Assembly (NCBI RefSeq): GCF_042453785.1
Contig: NC_091668.1
Coordinates: 2,496,501 to 2,560,500, forward strand
Source: Malus domestica
Taxonomy: Eukaryota; Streptophyta; Magnoliopsida; Rosales; Rosaceae
DNA: 64,000 nt
Direction: 5' to 3'
The notes under the pieces: generated by a model
Told to the model about the DNA's origin: nothing
Databases searched by the model: none
Seen by the model: the letters and a program-made list of their open reading frames with translations, nothing else
Made by a program: the position numbers and the translations under genes
In this document: piece by piece, positions 38,449-47,016 of the stretch
How the letters are laid out: every line of letters begins with the position of its first letter
Position numbering within the stretch: the first letter of the stretch is position 1

Positions 38449-39245
38449 TTGAATTATACACTCAGCGTACCGAACCATGTTGACATTGAAATATCTCTTC
38501 CAAGGGATGGGATTCAACATTGATCAAGTTGAATGGGACCAATAAGTTTTTGACCTCACATGGACAGAAAGGTTTTGTCACACCGTCAAAGTTTCCAATT
38601 TTTGACCAAATCAATATTTACTTTATGAGACTGAGATTTGTAGGCATGGACTTACGAGTGTATGCAGCCATCGGCGCAATGAGTAGTCACTCGGATACCA
38701 GTAAATCCATCAAACTTTCTAGCTTGCCCACACTATCAAAGTAGTCACTGGGATACCAGTAAATCTATCAAACTTTCTAGCTTGCCCACACTATCAAATT
38801 CAAATCGTACCCTTTTTAAGACGTGGATTTGTTTCACTGATGTCGACAAATTTGATTCTTAGTTTCTTGTTCTTGTTAAAACATGTGGTTTAAGTTATAA
38901 TCATAAATTTAATTAACCAGGTATTATGGTATCCCTTGTTTTTTAGAGCGATGCTCTCTCACGTACACTAGAGTTTCGGTCCTTTCTTGCTTAAAGTTAA
39001 ATAATTAGAATCCCACTCAAATCAAAAGAGAGCAATTCCTCTTTAAGCTAAAGACTGACCAAGGTAATGAAACCAATTTTCTTCTCAGATTTGAAAAACA
39101 TGCATGCGTATTTTAACCTAACAATTGGACCAATGTGCTCAGCCGAGCCAAGTAGCTAAGCGGAGCATTTAAAAGTGATTGGTTGTATGAAGATTTTTGT
39201 TAGAGATTTATTATCACCTCATGCTGAAGTCATATAAAGCACGCC

Positions 39246-39539
39246 TGTTACATTCCGGCTCGGGCCCCCATCATATTCTGGGCTCGACTCCACCGTAGCA
39301 CGATATTATCCACTTTAGTCCCCGACCACGCCCTCACGGTTTTGTTTTTGGGAACTCATACGAGAACTTCTTAGTGGGTCACCCATCTTGGGATTGCTCT
39401 CGCGTGAACTCGCTTAACTTCGAAGTTTCGATAGAACCTGAAACCAGTGAGCTCCCAAAATGCCTCGTGTTAGGTAGAGATGATAATATACATATAAGGC
39501 ATAGATGATCCACTCATCTGAACGATGTGGGATGTTACA
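39246..39539 (-). mobile_element. Cassandra solo LTR
   Basis: Starts TGTTACA, ends GATGTTACA, with a perfect 5-bp duplication ACGCC (39241-39245 and 39540-39544) and no partner LTR: a solo LTR left by LTR-LTR recombination. On the minus strand it holds the 5S-rRNA-like block that defines Cassandra: GAAGTTAAGCGAG, GCGAGAGCAATCCC, GATGGGTGACCC, matching the pol III internal promoter part of 5S rRNA. It is not a 5S gene. Confidence 0.92.
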
Positions 39540-40330
39540 ACGCCAACTGAGGTTAGTAGGCCAAACTCACATCTAACAAGGTGTGTAGCAAAGCAAATCA
39601 TAACTTATTGTTTCTCAAACTTAATTAGAAGAACGAAAAAAATTGAACGAATGCGCCAGCATAATTTACGGTTTTTTGTTTTTTAATTTTAACCTTTACA
39701 ACAACATACACATCAAAATAGAGTAGCCTTTTAAATTCTAAATTGTCATGTCTAATTTCACTAAAAATAATAATTAAGAAATATGATGCACCACATCACC
39801 AATAAAAAAAAGAAAAGAAAATTAAAATTGAAGCATACGAATTTTTTAATATGGCTTTTAATAATTGATAATTTGGTTAATCCAAATGTTGGGGGTGGTG
39901 GACCGTCATGACCTTATCCACTTACATTATCAAAGATTTTTTTTTATGAATAATGCCAATTCATATCGATATGAATTTCCTTTGCTTAAAAATAAATCAA
40001 AGAATTCAACACAAAAACCAAAAGGAAAAACTTTTACATTCCCGGTTGGGTGATCTTTAGATTTGTTTTGTATTACCTTTTGAATTTTCAAATTTAATGT
40101 GAGCAATTTAAACTTTTAATTGTTTTTTTTTTCAAATTAAAATTTTAATTATTAGTTATGTCATTATTTTCCATTAATTTTACCACGTGTAATAGTGCGT
40201 GATCAATTTGTAGTGGCATATACTTAAACATAATGTTTCCTTCCCAAGAAAAGTTGGTAATATTTAGATACATAACAATTGAGTTATGACAAGAAACTGA
40301 CTCGTCTTTAATTGATTGCAAAGTGACTAA

Positions 40331-41106
40331 GGGGGTGTAGTCAAACTTGGATTTGAAAAGATTTTAAAATCCTAGTGTAGTCAATTAAAAAAATTTAAAA
40401 AATTTTAGAATCCATTAAAATCTAGGTGTAGTCAATTAAAAGATTTTAAAATCCATCAAAATCTAAGACCATCTCCAAACCTGGGCTAAAAGCCAAATTA
40501 CCCCATCCCAAACACTCTCCAACCCATGTTAAAATTTTAGGCTAAATGTCAAATGTTATTTCTGGGCCAAATACCCCCAAACTTTCCCCCTGGGCTAAAT
40601 GCCAAATGTTTATCGGAATTTAAATTTTTTTAGATTAAAATGTTCATAAAATTGATTTACAATAATCAACATATTTAATTTTTTTTTTAAATTGATTTAA
40701 GAAAAAAATTAGCCTAAGTTCATTCTTTAATAATTCCGGACTAAAATTTTAGGGCAGTAGGGTTGGAGCAAAAAAGATGTTTCTGGGCTAAAAGCCAAAT
40801 TTTCCGGGCTAAAAAATTTGGCTTTTAGCCTAAGGGTTGAAGATGGTCTAAGTGTATTAAAAAATTAAGATTTTGGAGGATTTCATTAAGTTGTGGATTT
40901 TGTGGGATTTGAAAGCAAAAAATATGTATAACCAAAATTAAAAAGAATCCAACCTCACTCACCTCTAGGATTTCAAATCCTTCTCCCACAATCCATTCAA
41001 ATTCCTTAAAATCCATATGAATTTTGTAGGAGATTTTAATCCTCTTAAATCCTATCAAATCTATCACTTTTAAAATCCTTTAAAATCTTAGTTTGACTAC
41101 ATCCCC
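40331..41106. mobile_element. Tourist-like (PIF/Harbinger) MITE, outer
   Basis: Termini GGGGGTGTAGTCAAACT and AGTTTGACTACATCCCC with TAA on both sides (40328-40330 and 41107-41109), the 3-bp TWA duplication of PIF/Harbinger. Its 776 bp include the nested element at 40467-40848; without it and one TAA copy it would be about 390 bp. Confidence 0.9.
40467..40848. mobile_element. Tourist-like MITE nested in the outer one
   Basis: Termini GACCATCTCCAAACC and GGTTGAAGATGGTC with subterminal GGGCTAAAAGCCAAATT / AATTTGGCTTTTAGCC, flanked by TAA (40464-40466 and 40849-40851). A second PIF/Harbinger-type insertion, younger than its host. Confidence 0.9.
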
Positions 41107-41502
41107 TAAAAATGTTTCTAAAGAAAATATTTTTTATTTATTTTAAAAGTACTTGAAGAAGCACTAATTATGTCACATCCCGCCCCGGACTTTCACTACA
41201 TCCCGAGCTCGACTCTACTGTAGCACGATATTATCCGCTTTGGGCCCCAACCACGCCATCACGATTTTTGTTTCTGAAAACTCACAAGAGAACTTCCTAA
41301 TGGGTCACCCATCCTGGAATTGCTCTCGCTGTGATCTCACTTAACTTCGGAGTTCATGTGGAACCCGAAGCCAGTGAGCTTCCAAAAAACTTCATGCTAG
41401 ATAGAGATGAGAATATACATATAAGGCTTTGATGATCTAACGATCTATCCCCCTTAGGGACCCGACGTCCTTGTTGGTACACTTCCGGCCAAGGATTGAC
41501 TC

Positions 41503-41846
41503 TGTTTATATCATATTTAGGGTCTCGTATTTAGATCTCGTACAAATACTCGGGGGACTTAAATGTAATTACGTGATAAAGGAATGGGCAAATATGTACT
41601 AAGTGAGGATCCCTTATTCTATAAAAGGACTCTTCACCCTTACAATTGGGGGAGGCCATTTCTAAAGCCTTCTCACCCCTCTCATATTCAGAGGTTCTCT
41701 TCTTCACCTCTCAGATAAATACAATATCAGTGTGGATGTAGCCCAAACCTTGGGGTGAACCACAATACATCTTGTGTTATTTACATTTTATGCAGATTCA
41801 CGGTCGATTTACGTTGTTTCAAGACCTTCGGTTTTGTGCATCAACA
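41503..41846 (+). repeat. 5' LTR of the nested element
   Basis: 344 bp; TATA box CTATAAAAGG at about 41619-41628. It differs from the 3' LTR by scattered substitutions and a deletion in the CT-rich part near 41670. Confidence 0.9.
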
Positions 41847-42116
41847 TTTGGCGCAGTCTATGGGAATCGATACGAAAAGTTGTGTCGGTTTTCTTTCATT
41901 TTTTCACATCCGCCGTGGATCTGCAAAATCTGCAAAAACCCAAAAAACCAAAAGCAATCACACAAAAAAAACCCAAGGAATAAAATTTGTCATCTCTCTG
42001 TCTTGTAGAGCTTTTAAGACCCACACGGACTCCAACCCATCGCAAAAATCCTTTCCCTTACAACCCAGATCCGGTGGGACGCCATTCGCAATCCCCAACC
42101 CCCATAATCCTCAGCC

Positions 42117-42290
42117 ATGGTTTCGGCGTCTCTCAAAGCCGTGATGCTGACTTACGTCCAGTACCAGAGAGGTGACCAATTAGGTCACTTCCTCACTTAG
42201 ATTTCCCTCGTCCCAGTATTCATCAACTTCGGCGGCTTCTTCTGCCGTGAACTCCTCCACGGCATGTTCTTCTTCGTCTCAGCCTACAGA
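42117..42290 (+). pseudogene. Captured lipid phosphate phosphatase / dolichyl-diphosphatase first-exon fragment
   Basis: Translation from ATG 42117 gives SLKAVMLTYVQYQRGDQLGH, then a stop where the family has Trp, then ISLVPVFINFGGF, RELLHGMFFF. This matches the N-terminus of plant LPP-gamma-type (dolichyl-diphosphatase-like) membrane phosphatases as I know them. The phosphatase motifs are absent, part of the second helix is missing and one nonsense codon is present, so it is a dead fragment in sense orientation inside the retroelement. Confidence 0.7.
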
Positions 42291-42325
42291 TATCTCTCTC
42301 TCTCTCGCTCGCACTCTGCGTTTCT

Positions 42326-42801
42326 ATGAACTTGAAACCTTCAACAACCACTGCTCCTCTACTGAACCAGAAAAACCCTAACAATCATTCATCGAAACCG
42401 AAGCCAAGGGACTTCCTGAGCCACCTCGAAGCCTACCTCGCGAAGCGAGATGGCGTTGACAAGCTCATCAAGGTATCTCGGTACGCCACCAAGATCGTCT
42501 TTGCCTCCTCCGTCATTCTAGAAACCCTGCCCCTAACGCAACGGCTTAAGAGCTTCGAGTCGGGCGTCGGCGTCAGTCGCAAGGCCTTCCGGTTAGGTAA
42601 GTTCATCCAGGACGTTAACGCTCTGAGGAGCTCGAACTTTGTTTCGAATCAGGAGCACGTACTGGCAGTAATCGCCTACGACGGTGAGAGACTGTATTTT
42701 TTTTCATTAAACAGTTCGTCTGGCTGGTCAAATCTGGATTGATCTATAAGAAACACTCGCGGAATTTGCAGAAGATCAGCGCCTGGGCCGAATTCATCCG
42801 G
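42326..42801 (+). pseudogene. PEX11: Captured PEX11 (peroxisome membrane protein 11) fragment
   Basis: From ATG 42326 the translation has the plant PEX11A-type N-terminus: RDFLSHLEAYLAKRDGVDKL, RYATKIV, RLKSFESGVGVSRKAFRLGK. PEX11 drives peroxisome elongation and division. A frameshift at the T run near 42699-42706 moves the reading to KQFVWLVKSGLIYKKHSRNL and KISAWAEF. It ends near a CATCCG|GTACGC sequence that looks like a donor site followed by intron-like DNA, so genomic rather than spliced sequence may have been captured. The rest of PEX11 is missing. Confidence 0.85.
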
Positions 42802-43019
42802 TACGCAACATCATTTCATTGAAATTTAGGGATTTGAATCGGATCTCAAAAGACAAAAATTGCGTGAAATCGAGCATTGAGATCGCGATCACGATAGGGA
42901 ACATGCGTGAGAGAGAGAGAGATGAAAGGTTTGGAGAGTGACTGAGCAGATGAGAAACTCTGCGAATGTCGTTCAAGACACTGGGCTAAATTATAACTAT
43001 TGTGTCTAGGAGTCAGACA

Positions 43020-43218
43020 TCGCAACTGGCTACGTGGTTGGTGCATTTTTGTTCTTCTTGGTAGGTAACGAGCAACTTTTGAAATAACAGGCTGAGATGA
43101 CTCAGGCTTTGGGAACATTCATGAGTGTGTACTACAAGTCCAAGAAGGGAAGGAAGACCGAGAATGAGATGCATGAAGCTGAGCAAGCCATCCTTGAAAC
43201 TCCTATCACCGAGCTCTG
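43020..43218 (+). pseudogene. Coding-like fragment of unknown origin inside the retroelement
   Basis: A frame ending at TGA 43217-43219 reads MSVYYKSKKGRKTENEMHEA then EQAILETPITEL. Upstream, another open stretch (IATGYVVGAFLFFLVG) is separated by intron-like GTAGG..AACAG. Codon texture looks like host gene sequence, but I do not recognise the family. Confidence 0.4.
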
Positions 43219-43794
43219 ATGTTGTTCGAGTGTTTTTCGTATGGATCACAAGTTGTGGACTCGTGGACCATGGAGCGCTAGGAATAGAAAAGGGAGGCTT
43301 TCCTCATATGCCATCTACAATCTACAAAGTAAAAGCAGGGAACCAGAGTGCCATCTGCAATCTACAAAGTAAAAACAGAGAACTTGAGTGCCATTTGCAA
43401 TCTGCAAAAAAAAGCCAAGTAAAGAAAAGAATTTTACTTTACTTTTGTCTGCCATCTGCAAAACAGAAAGCAAAAGGAGAGAAGAGAAAAAAAAAATTGG
43501 GTTTTGACTGAGCACATGCACGACTGCAGCGCAAAGACAGATACAAAGATAAAGAGAGGTGTGGCGGAAAAGAAAAAGCAGAAAGCAAAAGCAAGGAATA
43601 AACACCCCACCAGAATGATGTGATTTACTTTTCTTATTTTTTAATGATGTATTTTTCTTATCTTTCAGAGACATCTGTATAAACCCCATTAGAGGGTAAT
43701 CAGTAAAAAAAAAAAAAACGGGAAAGCCCAAAATAAATGGGCTGGAATGTTGTGTGGAGGGCAAAGGCCCATAAGCCCAAAATAGCACCAACCA

Positions 43795-44198
43795 GGTGAT
43801 CAAAAGTACGTATAGTACTCCACAATTATTCGGTAAATCGCCACTATTACCACCAACCAGGTGATCAAAAGTACGCCTAGTACTCCAAAATTATTCGGCA
43901 ACCCGCCGCTATTACCACCAACCAGGTGATGAAATGTACAACCCGTACTCTAATATCATTTGGCAACTAGCCATTCATGCCACCAACCAGGTGATGAAAT
44001 GTACAACCCGTACTCTCCTTCATGCCACCAACTAGGTGATCAAAAGTACGCCCAGTACTTCAAATCATACTTGAGCATTACTCATGTCAATCATACATAA
44101 ACATTCATGAGCATCACTCATTCAATCATACATAAACATTCATGACCATCATTCATGACCATCACTCATGTTAACATTCATAAGCATCACTCATGTCA
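43795..44198. repeat. Tandem array of about 67-bp units
   Basis: Repeats of ACCAACCAGGTGAT(C/G)AAA.GTAC followed by GTACTC and a CATT/ATTA spacer. The last part (43921-44198) is itself duplicated as a 278-bp unit at 44199-44480. Lies inside the nested retroelement. Confidence 0.8.
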
Positions 44199-44665
44199 AC
44201 CAGGTGATGAAATGTACAACCTGTACTCTAATATCATTTGGCAACTAGCCATTCATGCCACCAACCAGGTGATGAAATGTACAACCCGTACTCTCCTTCA
44301 TGCCACCAACTAGATGATCAAAAGTACGCCCAGTACTTCAAATCATACATGAGCATTACTCATGTCAATCATACATAAATATTCATGAGCATCACTCATT
44401 CAATCATACATAAACATTCATGACCATCATTCATGACCATCACTCATGTTAACATTCATAAACATCACTCATGACAACATCTATGAGCATCACTCATGTC
44501 AATCAACATAAACATTCATGAGCATCACTCGTGTCAATCAGCTTCAAAAGCTTCATTTATAGAGCTTTAGCTTCAAAAGCTTCATTTACAAAAGCTCCAG
44601 CTTCGAAAGCTTCATTTACAAAAGCTTTAGCTTCAAAGCTTCACTTGCAAAGGTTCACCTACAAA
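44060..44665. repeat. CATGAGCATCACTCATG and AGCTTCAAAAGCTTCATTTA arrays
   Basis: Short-period arrays of CATCACTCATG / ACATTCATGA up to about 44540, then AAAGCTTCATTTACAAAAGCT repeats to about 44665. The peptide read from the latter (SKASFTKA repeats) is judged non-genic. Confidence 0.75.
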
Positions 44666-44780
44666 GCTTTAGTGCAGGGCATACAAATACCGCATCCGAA
44701 CAACAGCCACTTCGGCCCATACATGGATTCAATTTGAAGTCTTCAACCAACAGACTCTATTGACCGAAGACTTGGGGGAC

Positions 44781-45195
44781 TACATTATGTACCATATATT
44801 GGGCCTCAACTGGGCCTCATGAAAAATACTTGGGAGACTTATCCCATTATTTATGTATTAAAGAGCGATCCCTTATTCTATAAAAGGGACTCCCTCACTT
44901 TCATTACAGAGCACCCATTATTCATGTATTGAGGAGTGAACTATTATTCTATAAAATGGACTCTCTCACCTTTATTAGAGAGCAACGCCGCCAGCTGAGC
45001 AACCGCCTCGCCGCGAGCATCACTCCTAGCCCATCACTTCTGTATTGAGGAGCGATCCCTTATTCTATAAAAGGGACTCCCTTACCACCATTAGAGAGCA
45101 TCGCCGCCTACTGAGCAGCCGCCTCGTTGCGAGCATCAACTCTAGCCCATCATTTATGTATTGAGGAGCGAGCCCTTATTCTATAAAAGGAACTC
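44781..45195 (+). promoter_or_regulatory. LTR-like relic and repeated TATA-box promoter modules
   Basis: Starting with a diverged LTR head (ACCATATATTGGGCCTC) after the motif GGGGGACTAC, the core GCGATCCCTTATTCTATAAAAGG recurs at about 44866, 44941 (CTATAAAATGG), 45054 and 45172. With the two LTR copies the element has six such modules. The internal ones are spaced 75-120 bp apart, each followed by GACTCCCTCAC-like sequence and AGAGCA. Confidence 0.75.
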
Positions 45196-45420
45196 TCTCA
45201 CCTTCAAACGCCACAAAGCCAAGCCAACCAAGGCAACATAAGCCACGAGTCGAGCAGCCTCGCAGCGTGTGTTACTTCTAGTTGAGCATCATTTCAGATT
45301 GAGCACTGCCTTATATCGAGCATCAGTTCAAGACAGTATATAGTTACTTCGGCCCACACATGGACTGAATTTCAAGTCTTCAACCAAAAGACTCTCTTGA
45401 CTGAAGACTCAAGGGACTAC

Positions 45421-45786
45421 TGTTTATACCATATTTAGGGCCTCGTATTTAGATCTCGTACAAATACTCGAGGGACTTAAATGTAATTATGTGATAAGGG
45501 AATGGGCAAATATGTAATAAGTGAGGAACCCTTATTCTATAAAAGGACTCCTCACCCTCACAATTGGAGGAGACCATTTCTGAAGCCTTCTCACCCCTTT
45601 CACCCCTCTCACATCCTCTCTTATATTAAGAGGTTCTCTCCCTCACCTCTCAGATAAATACAATATCAGTGTGGACGTAGCCCAAACCTTGGGGTGAACC
45701 ACGATACATCTTGTATTATTTACATTTTATGCAGATTCACGGTCGGATTTACGTTGTTCCAAGACCTCCGGTTTTGTGCATCAACA
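45421..45786 (+). repeat. 3' LTR of the nested element
   Basis: 366 bp; preceded by GAAGACTCAAGGGACTAC, likely the second-strand priming region. The same motif (GAAGACTTGGGGGACTAC) also precedes an internal LTR-like relic at 44781. Confidence 0.9.
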
Positions 45787-45799
45787 GACTCTAATACCA
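45787..45799 (-). other. Cassandra primer-binding site
   Basis: Minus-strand TGGTATTAGAGTC, one or two changes from the initiator tRNA-Met complement TGGTATCAGAGC. Its inner five bases (GACTC on the plus strand) are the target duplicated by the nested element, so the site was rebuilt intact on this side. Confidence 0.85.
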
Positions 45800-46089
45800 A
45801 ATTGTTACATCCCCGCTTGGACCCTCACCACATCCCAGGCTCGACTTCACCGTAACACGATATTGTCCGCTTTGGACCCCTACCACGACCTCACGATTTT
45901 GTTTCCGAGAACTCACACGAGAACTTTCCAGTGGGTCACCCATCCTAGAATTGCTCTTGCTGTGATCTCGCTTAACTTAAGAGTTTCTACAGAATCCGAA
46001 GCCAATGAGTTTCCAAAATGCATCATGATAGGTAGAGATGAGTTAGAGGATCCACTCCCCAGGGTGATGACAAATTACGTGCTTCTTGT

Positions 46090-46630
46090 AAAAAAACATT
46101 TCTAATGTTTTTAAATGCACTCTAGCTATTTTAAATGCATTTCCAAACGAGTTCTCTAAATCTAAATTGAACATACGCAATTGCAAGAAATTCAAAAGCT
46201 GCTTTGGACAAATGTATAAATGTAAGTATCGATTTGATATAATAGTTTAGAAGTAATAACGTGGGGATATTAACAAAAAAAAAAATTTAAGGAGCTTAGA
46301 ATCAAATTTAAAGTTGAGAGGGCAATGTGGAAATAAGGCTTAAACGTTTCCTAAAATAGAAAAAATAAAATAATTTAAAAGAGTTACAAATTATGGAAAG
46401 TTAAAGCGACATTAACATTAATAAACACAGAGAAATTAAAACGTTCAATGGGCCTAATGTAATTCCGCCAAACATCAAGGTCATTGCTTTCCAGCTTTTC
46501 CCAATTTAAAAATAAATAAACAACGAAAAAAATTTTGAAAGATGAAAATATAAAAAAAATTAAAAAGAGTAATAAAATCATCAGCTGTACCCACTCCCAC
46601 CCAATCCATCTGATTTTATAGCACCTCTTC
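46090..46630. other. Intergenic between Cassandra and the metalloprotease gene
   Basis: The left part (TTTCTAATG..CATTTCCAAACGAG, 46095-46155) resembles one arm of the MITE family at 53109-53573. The remainder is AT-rich upstream DNA passing into a CT-rich leader at 46620-46660. Confidence 0.5.
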
Positions 46631-47016
46631 TCTCTCTCTCCCCTTGTTCTCCTCCTCCTCCACTGTCACTGATTCCGCGCTCTTCACATTCCCGAAAGGC
46701 CGAAGCTTTCAGTGGCGGGACCAAAGAGCTCCTCGTTCGAATCAGTCGTCGAAAGCGGCAGCATTTTTTATGCTCTCGAAGCACCGAAGGCCCACACTGT
46801 TCGGCGCTTTCGAATCGAAACCCCAAAAGCCCAAAGGGGTCTCCGTCGATTTTTGTTTCTCTTTCAGAAGGGAAATAGATTATTTCGTAGGTTAAATTAT
46901 TGGGTCAATTTGAAATGCAGAAGAGCCAGCGATTTTTGTGGGTTTTAAAGCCGATCGGAAACTCGCCGGCAATTTGATGGAATCGGTGCCCATAGTTTTT
47001 CAGTTTCCCGCATTTC

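Larger units (their letters stand above)
41503..45786 (+). mobile_element. Non-autonomous LTR retrotransposon carrying host gene pieces
   Basis: LTRs 41503-41846 and 45421-45786 start TGTTTATA and end CATCAACA (TG..CA). A 5-bp duplication GACTC flanks the element (41498-41502 and 45787-45791). After the 5' LTR comes TTTGGCGCAGTCTATGGG, which fits a degenerate primer-binding site. Each LTR has a TATA box (CTATAAAAGG). The 3.6-kb interior has no gag, protease, reverse transcriptase, RNase H or integrase. It holds captured host fragments at 42117-42290 and 42326-42801, an unknown coding-like fragment near 43020-43218, tandem arrays, and extra promoter modules. A LARD-like element that must depend on a partner for movement. 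Confidence 0.92.
41171..46072 (-). mobile_element. Cassandra TRIM element interrupted by another retroelement
   Basis: Read on the minus strand: 5' LTR 46072-45803, tRNA-Met-type primer-binding site 45799-45787 (TGGTATTAGAGTC), short internal domain, 3' LTR about 41445-41171. The 5-bp duplication AATTA flanks it (41166-41170 and 46073-46077). Both LTRs carry the 5S-like block (GGGTCACCCATCCT.. on the plus strand). The right LTR has lost a stretch around AATATACATATAAGG, and the left one has lost about 18 bases at its junction with the internal domain. Of its length, 4284 bp belong to the nested element. As usual for Cassandra, no protein is encoded. Confidence 0.93.

Noticed and set aside
39376..39450. 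5S rRNA gene
   Set aside because: Only the internal promoter half of 5S is matched, inside a TG..CA LTR with a 5-bp duplication: it is the 5S-derived block of Cassandra.
42326..42742. Functional PEX11 gene
   Set aside because: Frameshifted, lacks the C-terminal half and lies between the LTRs of a retroelement.
44531..44737. Repetitive protein (SKASFTKA repeats)
   Set aside because: Produced by a short-period DNA tandem array inside a retroelement; no start context or family.
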